A stretch of DNA of 64,000 nt from Manihot esculenta (Eukaryota; Streptophyta; Magnoliopsida; Malpighiales; Euphorbiaceae): contig NC_035174.2 of NCBI RefSeq assembly GCF_001659605.2, positions 23,572,027 through 23,636,026 of the forward strand. The letters run 5' to 3'. Every line of letters begins with the position of its first letter. The first letter of the stretch is position 1. The position numbers and the translations under genes are program-made. Positions 55,551 to 64,000 of this stretch are shown one piece after another. The notes beneath the pieces were generated by a model. It did not search any database. It was given only the letters and a program-made list of their open reading frames with translations, and had not been told where the DNA came from.

Positions 55551-57863
55551 TGTAACGACCCGAAAACCGGACCGCTACCGGCGTTAGGATCCAGGTCGGC
55601 TTAAAGCCGCCGGGACCCGTAGCAAGCCTAACATGCATCTTGTGAACCTGATTAATCCCATACATGATCAACAACATACACGAAAATTTAAAACTTTTCT
55701 TGCATTCATTCTCTCATACACCAAACTCAACTTGTGCATGCACTGAACATAGTCATAATCATAAACTTGACCCCTCAGTGGGATCTCATCAACGCCCCCA
55801 ATGGGTGGCATAACATGTGTTGAGTTGGTTTACATCTACATCATAAAATATCTAAGATCATGTAATAAAAGGGATAACAACATCCATAGGGTCAAGCACA
55901 ACTTCTAATCCTCAATATCATTATACATAATATGACTATTCAAACTTTACATCATCTTACAATTTATCATGTCCACTTTCTATCTATTACAAACACATGA
56001 CTTTACTCTTCTTGACTTCTCAGTCTAGCCCGTACCTGCAATCCTGGGGGATTAGGGAAAAGGGGTGAGCTACTAGAGCCCAGTGAGCAGAATAATAAAA
56101 CATTTGAAACATATGATAACATGAAATGCATCATATCACAGCTAATCACATCAAGGATGAATTTGTCACCAATAGTCCTCTACATGGTCCAACTGTGCCA
56201 GGGGCGTAGAATGGGCCTCACTGGTCTTTCTCTTACATAATCATAACATAGCATAACATAACATTGCAACTGTGCCAGGGGCGTAGAATGGGCCTCACTG
56301 GTCTTTCTCTTACATGGTGCCAGGGGCGTAGAATGGGCCTCACTGGTCTTCCGTACCGTATCATCATCATATCATAACATATGAGGACTAAAGGATCATT
56401 CAACATTCATCCGCATCATCAACATATTATGCAATGCAATATATTCGTGAGTTCTAATGCAAGCACCCTATTATATCTCATGGCATTCATGATGCGTGAA
56501 TCATGCTAAAACTGATTTATTTATTTAAAAGTATAAGAGTTATTCCACTCACCTCTGGCTGAAGCTCTACTGACTCAGAAGCAGCTGAACTCACTGCTGG
56601 GGTCCTCGGTTCCTCGAGTCTGAACCTACACAGGTGGACTCAAATGAGGGACCAAACAACTAAAAAATAACTCTAAAAACATCCCCCAAAAACCCCCTAA
56701 AACACCTCAAAACATCCATGCAAAAACATGCAAAGGAAGGCTGGACAGGGCACTTTCGGCGGCAGGTTCGGCGGCCGAAAGTCCCTCCAGAGCCGAAAGT
56801 CAGGCAGGTTCGGCGGCACCTTCGGCGGCCGAAACTCCTAGACAGAGGCGAAACTCATGTATGTTCGGCGGCACTTTCGGCGGCCGAAAGTCCCAGACAG
56901 AGACGAAAGTCTCTTTTCGGGGGCAGGCTTCGGCAGCCGAAAGGCTTGCCTCCCCAGCCATGTTCGGCGGCCGAAAGTCCTTCGGCTGCCGAACCTGGTT
57001 TCTGCCAAAGGGCAGAAACTTGGCTCCTCTTGCCTCCAATGCCTCCCAAACCTTATAAACATGCATAATCCTATTCTACAACACACAAACTCAAGCATAC
57101 AAGTTCCTAGGGGCTTCAAACCAACTAAAACCCCATCTACAACACATCAAACAACACAAATCCAACAAAAACCCAAAAACTCATAAAACCCTACACATGC
57201 ATTTCTACTTGAAGAATCAACTTAAAACTTGTTAAAAACATATAGTGAGCTCAAGATCGGCCCTTACCTCTTGAAGATCGAGAGGAAAACGACCCTAGCT
57301 CGAAGATGGGAGAGATTTGAGTTCTTGAACCTCAAAGCTCCAAAACTTGCTTTAAACTCGAAAATCTTCAAAACAAGGTGAAAACTCATAAGAAAAACAT
57401 GAAAACTCGAAGGGAGAAGCTCAACAAAGAGGAGGGGCGGTGGAGAACTCACCTTGGCCGAAAATGGGAAGAAAGGCTTGCCCGTTTCGGCCATGGGGTC
57501 CTTTTATAGGGCTGTCCTTACCACCTTTCTGCGGCCTAACGTGCCCCCACAGCGCATGCAAGTTCGGCGGCCGAACATGAGGTTCAGCGGCCGAACCTTG
57601 GCTGATTTAAACAAGGCTTTCGGAGACTAAAGCGCTCCCAAAACCTCCCCACGTTCGGCGGCCGAACATGACTTTCGGCGGCCGAACCTGGCAAAGTCTC
57701 CAAAGCCCTCTCCACTTAAAACTTGGATTTATTTTCATTAAAAACCATAAAATACATCAAAATATTTTAGGAAAACATGGTTTTACCCTTCTAGAGGTCT
57801 CCGACATCCGAGATTCCACCGGACGATAGGAATTCCGATACCGAAGTCTAGCCGGGTATTACA
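55551..57863 (-). repeat. 3' LTR of element C
   Basis: 2313 bp. Three CCAGG-type units (GCCAGGGGCGTAGAATGGGC) at about 56,194-56,352. Palindrome clusters at about 56,755-56,995 and 57,560-57,690. Inverse TATA TTTATAG at 57503-57509. Confidence 0.93.
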
Positions 57864-57877
57864 TTCTCCCTCCTTAA

Positions 57878-57899
57878 GAACATTCATCCCCGAATGTTC
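57878..57899 (-). promoter_or_regulatory. Hairpin beside the polypurine tract of element C
   Basis: Arms GAACATTCA and CGAATGTTC on the + strand. One base differs from the other copies and would leave a G-U pair in element-sense RNA. Confidence 0.7.
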
Positions 57900-57970
57900 C
57901 TCGACTAGCATATAGCATGGCATACACATATCATACATACAAAGCACATAAAACTCACAAGGAACTAACC

Positions 57971-60900
57971 TCAGAAAAGATAAGGGTATTGCTGGAGCAT
58001 GGACTCCCGTGTCTCCCAAGTGCATTCTTCCAAATTGTGGTGGTTCCAAAGGACTTTCACCATCGGGATTTCCTTGTTCTCAGTTTTCTGATCTGGGTGT
58101 CTAGGATCTGTACTGGCTGCTCAACATAGGTGAGATCTTCTTGGATCTCCACATCAGGCTCACTAAGAACCTTGCCCGGATCTGACATGAACTTTCTCAA
58201 CATGGAAACATGGAAAACCGGATGGATTCTTTCCATTGAAGCAGGTAAATCCAGCTTGTACGACACATTCCCAATCTTTTGCAAGACTTCAAAGGGTCCG
58301 ATGTACCATGGAGCCAGTTTACCTTTCCTTCCAAACCGAACCACTCCTTTCATAGGAGACACCTTAAGCAATACCAGATCCCCCTCCTGAAACTCTACTT
58401 GTCGTCTTCGGATGTCTGCATAACTCTTCTGTCTGCTTGCAGCAGTCTTGATCCTTTCTCTGATTATGGGTACCACCCTGCTGGTAATCTCTACTAGCTC
58501 AGGCCCTGCCAAGGCCTTTTCTCCAACTTCTTCCCAGCAAACAGGTGACCTGCACTTCCTTCCATATAAAGCTTCATATGGAGCCATCCCGATGCTAGCA
58601 TGATGGCTGTTATTGTAGGCAAACTCCACCAAAGGTAGATGCTGCCTCCAAGAACCGCCAATGTCCAGCACACACATTCTAAGCATATCCTCGATAGTCT
58701 GGATGGTCCTTTCGGACTATCCGTCCGTCTGGGGGTGGAAGGCAGTACTGAAATCCAACCTGGTACCCATGGCATTCTGCAGACTCCGCCAAAACCTAGA
58801 GGTGAACTGGGGCCCTCTATCAGACACTATTGAAACAGGAACCCCATGCAGTCTGACGATCTCATCCACATATACCTGTGCCAACTTGTCCACAGAGTAG
58901 CCACTCCTGACAGGGATGAAATGAGCAAATTTGGTGAGTCTGTCCACAATCACCCATATGGAGTCCAATCTGTTGGACGTCGCCGGTAACCCCACTACGA
59001 AGTCCATAGCTATATTCTCCCATTTCCACTCTGGAATAGGTAGCGGGTTAAGCATTCCAGCCGGCTTCTGATGTTCCAGCTTCACCCTCTGACACACTTC
59101 GCAGGCTGACACAAACTGTGCCACTTCTTTCTTCATCGCTGGCCACCAATAAACTTTCTTCAGATCTTGATACATCTTGGTGGCTCCGGGATGAACGCTG
59201 TATCTTGCATTTTGAGCCTCCCTCATAATGTCTCCTTTTAGCCTGATGTCATCTGGTACACATAAACGACTCCCATAGCGGAGGATCCCCTTACTGTCAA
59301 ATCTGAACTCACTGTCCTTGCCTGACTGAACAGTCCTAGCAATTTTCACTAACTCTGGGTCCTCATGCTGTTTCTGAGCCACTTGCTCTAGAAACACAGG
59401 TGTCACTCTCATCTGGGCCACTAAAGCACCTGTACCAGACAACTCCAACTGTAGACCTTCATCAATAAGCTTGTAAAACTCCTTCACCACTGGTCTCCTC
59501 TCTGCCGTGATGTGGGATAGACTGCCTAGTGACTTCCGGCTTAGGGCGTCTGCCACAACATTCGCCTTACCCGGATGATACTGAATCTTGCAATCATAGT
59601 CACTCAGCAGCTCTAACCATCTCCTATGTCTCAAGTTCAAATCTCTTTGACTCAGGATGTACTGCAGGCTCTTATGATCTGTGAAGATCTAACATTTTAC
59701 CCCATAGAGGTAGTGCCACCACATCTTGAGTGCAAAGATTACTGCTGCCATCTCTAGGTCATGCGTGGGGTAATTCAACTCGTGCTTCTTCAGCTGTCTA
59801 GAAGCATAAGCAATTACTCTTTCATTCTGCATTAGTACACAACCCAGTCCCACACGGGACGCATCACAAAAGACTGTAAAGTCTTCCTCACTAAATGGCA
59901 GAGCTAACACTGGTGCTGAAGTCAACCTCTTCTTAAGCTCTTCAAAACTCTCTTCGCAGTGGTCGGTCCACACAAACTTTTGATTCTTCCTGGTTAACCT
60001 GGTCAGAGGAGCTGCAACTTTTGAGAAGTCCTGGACGAACCTCCTGTAGTAACCTGCCAAACCCAAGAAACTCCTGATCTCTGTCACTGAAGTGGGTCTA
60101 GGCCTGTTAGCTACAGCTTCCACTTTCTTGGGGTCTACCTCGATTCCATTTTCTGACACCACATGCCCCAAGAAAGAGATGCTCCTCAGCCAGAACTCGC
60201 ACTTAGAGAACTTGGCATACAAGCCATGTTCCCTTAAGGTCTGCAAAACCAACCGCAGATGATGGGCATGCTCCTCTGCATTCCTGGAATACACTAAGAT
60301 ATCATCTATGAAGACAATAACAAAGTGATCCAGGTATTGACTAAACACTCTGTTCATGAGATCCATGAATGCTGTAGGGGCGTTGGTTAACTCGAATGGC
60401 ATTACAAGGAACTCAAAATGCCCATATCTGGTCCTGAAGGCTGTCTTCGGCACATCCTCCTCCCTTGTCCTTAGCTGATGGTACCCCGATCTCAAATCTA
60501 TTTTGGAGAAACAACCTGCTCCGGCTAGCTGGTCGAATAGATCGTCGATCCTAGGGAACGGGTACTTATTCTTGGTAGTGACTTTGTTCAACTGCCTGTA
60601 GTCGATACAAAGCCTAAGGGATCCATCCTTCTTTCTCACAAACAAAACTGGTGCACCCTAAGGTGAGGTGCTCGGTCGGATGAAGCCCTTTTCTACCAGC
60701 TCTTGCAACTGTTCTTTCAATTCTTTCACCTCAGCTGGAGCCATCCTGTAGGGAGGGATAGAGATCGGTCGGGTTCCAAGCATCAGTTCTATCTTGAACT
60801 CTATCTCCCTAGCAGGTGGTAAACCTGGTAGCTCGTCTGGGAAGACGTCTAGAAACTCTCTAACCACTGGCACCGAGGCGGGCTCTCTAACCTGACTGCT

Positions 60901-61584
60901 AAGCTCTCTCACATGAGCCAAATACCCCTGACATCCCTTCTTAAGCAACCTATGAGCCTGAAGAGCTGATATCAGACCTCTAGGTGTACCCCTCCTGTCT
61001 CCCCTGAAGACAACCTCTGACCCATCCTGACCTCTGAACCTGACTACCTTGTCCCTGCAGTCCAAGGTAGCACCATGGGTAGATAACCAGTCCATCCCTA
61101 GAATGACGTCAAAATCTGTCAAGTCTAGAACCATAAGGTCGGCGGAAAGGCATCTTCCCTCAACAAAGACTGGACTGCACTGGCAGACTGACTCTGCCAC
61201 TGATGGATCACACTTGGGTCCACTGACCCAGAGAGGACACTCTAACTCAGAGATCATCAACCCCAACCTTTGAACGGCTCTCGGAGCAATAAAAGAATGA
61301 GATGCACCAGGGTCCATCAAGGCATACACATCTGAACAACCAATGACTAAGTTACCTGCCACCACGGTGTTAGATGCATCTGCCTCCTGTTGAGTCATCG
61401 TGAAGATCCGTGCTGGAGCTGATGGACGTTCACCTCTGAAACCCGCTGAAGAAGAGGCTGCTCCTCTCCCTCTACCTCTGCCACTGGCCTGAGTCACGGC
61501 TGGAGCTGCTGGCTGAGCCACACTACTAGAAGCTGTCTGCTGAGACTGTGCTCCAAAAGCTGCCCTAGGACACTCCCGAGCCAT
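57971..61584 (-). pseudogene. Pol of element C, interrupted
   Basis: Blocks on the minus strand: zinc knuckle end and protease with [12 protein letters not shown] (61584-60658); reverse transcriptase with IDDIL near 60,300 and most of RNase H (60645-59689); RNase H end, integrase zinc-binding region and core with MDFVVGLPATSNR and SDRGPQFTSRF (59640-58717); integrase C-terminus with GPF stretch (58686-58057). Stops near 60655, 59686 and 58714 separate the blocks. A 1-base loss near 58,080 shifts the frame before the chromodomain-like end, which is otherwise recognisable to TGA at 57971. Confidence 0.92.
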
Positions 61585-62955
61585 GTGTCCCTCTTGCCCG
61601 CATCTGAAGCAGGCTGCTGTCCCAACCCGACAAACTCCTCTGTGTGGCCTACTACACTTTGCACAAACTGCATTATCCGCACCAGAGCTTGAGCCACTCC
61701 CTAGTCCCAGACTGGACTTGACCTTGTTCCAAAACTTGTTCTTCTTCGACTTCTTGGTGGTACTGCTCTACCTCTTGCTACCTGAAGCTGCTGCACTAAA
61801 AGAAGAATAGCCTGGGGTCTTAGAACCAGAAGGCTGTGCCACTGACTGCTTAACTGCCCCCTGAACGATGGCACTGGCCTCCATTTTCTAGGCCATATCC
61901 ACTATGGCATGGAAGCTCTCCCTATCTGCTGACTGGATCAAGGAGGAATATCTGGAGTGGAGTTTCATGATATACCTCCTTGACCTTTTTTGGTCCGAGT
62001 CAAGATTTTGCCCTGCAAATGGCAACAGCTCCAAGAATCTATCTGTGAACTCCTCTACACTCATCTCATCAGTCTGCCTCAACTGCTCAAACTCTATCAT
62101 CTTCAGCTCCCTTGAACTATCTGGGAAAGCCCAACCTGCAAACTCGTTTGCAAACTCCTCCCAAGACATGCTCTCCACTTTCGGGTTCACATAATTCGTG
62201 AACCACTCTCGTGCCTTCTTGCACTTAAGCGTGAACCCAGCCATCTGAATGGCTCTACTGTCATCAGCCCCAATCTCATCTGTGATCACCTTAACCCTTT
62301 CAAGATACACAAATGGGTCATCCCCTTTTTCATACTGAGGAGCACCCAATTTCATGTAGTCGGTCATCTTGACCTTGCTCCCACTGGCTGAGCTAGGTCT
62401 AGAAGGTTGAGTAACTGGGGCTGCTGGTTCTGTAGGTGGTGGAGGTGGTGCAACATTTTCTGAGGTAGGGTTTGCTGGATTTGGATAATAAGGTGGGGGT
62501 GGATACATTGGGTATTGTGAATATGGTGGGTAGTAGAGTGGGTATGGCATCTGTGTGGGATAAGGGGTGAAGCTAGGGTAATCCGATGTACCTCCCATCG
62601 AATACCCGGGATTTTGTGAGAAGTGTGGGTAGTGGGGTGGCTGAACAAATTCCAAGGCCTGAGTGCCTCCTTAGGACTCTCCCATTCCCTCTTCTGACAT
62701 GCTAACTCCCAGACTGCCATCCCTCCTCTGCTCTACATCCATATCATCCCCCATGTCTTCAGACATTCCTCCCTAAACTGTTCCCCTCACTGATCTGCTC
62801 CTACCCAGATCCAGAGATCTTCTAGGGTCTCTTACTGCTCTTTCTTTGTTAGACCTACTAGACATTTCCCTAGGCAATGTAGGAGGACGGGCGCTCATGC
62901 CCTCATCCTCAGGTGGCACTCCAGTCAATCGTGCAGATCGATGAGTTCCTCTCAT
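61585..62955 (-). pseudogene. Gag of element C
   Basis: Start MRGTHRSARLTGV at 62955. Stops near 62770, 62672, 61885 and 61770 interrupt it. Open pieces include the Pro/Tyr-rich stretch and the gag domain (GDDPFVYLERV, KKAREWF, MSVEEFTDRFLELLPF; 62655-61888). The zinc knuckle [14 protein letters not shown] (about 61,605-61,570) has all four ligands. Same frame as pol. Confidence 0.9.
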
Positions 62956-63216
62956 CCTGTTTTCTGAAAGGCAGCACATAACAAGCAAACATTATCATCA
63001 TATGGTTCATGTGGGCACACATGAACCCTCATCACATACATCACATATCATTAATGCACATGCATATAATCATGGCATTTCACATCATCGTTCAAGACAG
63101 GACTCTACATCCTATCCTAGTGGACATGATCTTCCTATTGTGCTTGACCTTCTATAACATCTATGAGCTCGACACTCTAGGTCCGACCATATGAACCTAG
63201 GGCTCTGATACCATTC
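62956..63216 (-). promoter_or_regulatory. Leader and primer-binding site of element C
   Basis: GGCTCTGATACCA (63201-63213), reverse complement of a perfect-looking tRNA-Met primer site, three bases from the 5' LTR. The 260-bp leader precedes gag. Confidence 0.88.
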
Positions 63217-64000
63217 TGTAACGACCCGAAAACCGGACCGCTACGAGCGCTAGGATCCAGGTCGGCTTAAGGCCGCCGGGACCCGTAGCAAGCCTAACAT
63301 GCATCCTGTGAACCTGATTAATCCCATACATGATCAACAACATACACGAAAATTTAAAACTTTTCTTGCATTCATTCTCTCATACACCAAACTCAACCTG
63401 TGCATGCATAACATAATCATAAACTTGACCCCTTAGTGGGATCTCATCAATGCCCCCAATGGGTGGCATAACATGTGTTGAGTTGGTTTACATCTACATC
63501 ATAAAACATCTAAGATCATGTAATAAAAGGGATAACAACATCCATAGGGTCAAGCACAACTTCTAATCCTCAATATCATTATACATAATATGACTATTCA
63601 AACTTTACATCATCTTACAATTTATCATGTCCACTTTCTATCTATTACAAACACATGACTTTACTCTTCTTGACTTCTCAGTCTAGCCCGTACCTGCAAT
63701 CCTGGGGGATTAGGGAAAAGGGGTGAGCTACTAGAGCCCAGTGAGCAGAATAATAAAACATTTGAAACATATGATAACATGAAATGCATCATATCACAGC
63801 TAATCACATCAAGGATGAATTTGTCACCAATAGTCCTCTACATGGTCCAACTGTGCCAGGGGCGTAGAATGGGCCTCACTGGTCTTTCTCTTACATAATC
63901 ATAACATAGCATAACATAACATTCCAACTGTGCTAGGGGCGTAGAATGGGCCTCACTGGTCTTCCGTACCGTATCATCATCATATCATAACATATGAGGA
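63217..64000 (-). repeat. 5' LTR of element C (partial)
   Basis: Matches 55551 onward closely, including CCAGG-type units at about 63,852-63,965 (two seen where the 3' LTR has three). Runs off the window. Confidence 0.92.

Larger units (their letters stand above)
55551..64000 (-). mobile_element. Element C: gypsy element, 5' LTR cut by window edge
   Basis: 3' LTR 55551-57863, internal region 57864-63216, 5' LTR from 63217 to beyond the window. Same family and LTR subtype as the composite (TGTAACGACCCGAAAACCGG). All protein domains are present in order but broken by stops and one C-terminal frameshift. The left flank ends ATATA; the matching duplication lies outside the window. Confidence 0.93.

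Overview
This is plant nuclear DNA, most likely from a eudicot. It has a split gene with canonical GT-AG introns and AT-rich introns and flanks, and most of the window is Ty1/copia and Ty3/gypsy LTR retrotransposons primed by initiator-tRNA-Met. The species cannot be fixed from the sequence alone.

Region 1 (1-24945) is the 3' two thirds of one host gene on the + strand. It encodes CSTF77 (cleavage stimulation factor subunit 77, the plant Suppressor-of-forked homologue), a scaffold of the mRNA 3'-end cleavage and polyadenylation machinery. Thirteen exons can be joined in frame (1467 nt, 488 codons plus TGA). The N-terminal exons lie upstream of the window. The introns are swollen by retroelements: a decayed copia piece (1-1100), a copia element with both LTRs and a target-site duplication (4684-8791, sense to the gene), an antisense copia (11219-16420) inside an older inverted-repeat element, a truncated third copia (16951-18955) and a deleted gypsy with one LTR (18956-19926).

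Region 2 (24946-26932) is AT-rich 3' flank with no gene seen.

Region 3 (26933-64000) is a self-nested cluster of one chromovirus-like (Del/Tekay-type) Ty3/gypsy family with 2.2-2.3 kb LTRs. A composite with three LTRs (26938-55339) is bounded by the duplication GACTC. Its first internal region is mostly deleted and carries a solo LTR in reverse orientation (28135-30435). Its second internal region (element A) is interrupted by a 14.1 kb reverse-orientation insertion (element B, 38132-52246, duplication GGTGG). Element B carries an extra LTR (45544-49925), which itself holds another solo LTR (46659-48849, duplication AAAAA). After 206 bp of ordinary sequence a further reverse-orientation element, C, starts at 55551 and runs off the window inside its 5' LTR.

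All retroelement reading frames here are broken, mostly by C-to-T or G-to-A nonsense changes, so none looks autonomous. The most striking unexplained signal is in the gypsy LTRs. Each carries two clusters of a GC-rich near-palindrome, TTCGGCCGCCGAA: one just upstream of the TATA box and one in the transcribed leader. The LTRs also carry a CCAGG...CCTGG minisatellite, and all copies keep a perfect or near-perfect hairpin beside the polypurine tract. A fragment of such an LTR is also found inside the copia element at 11219-16420.
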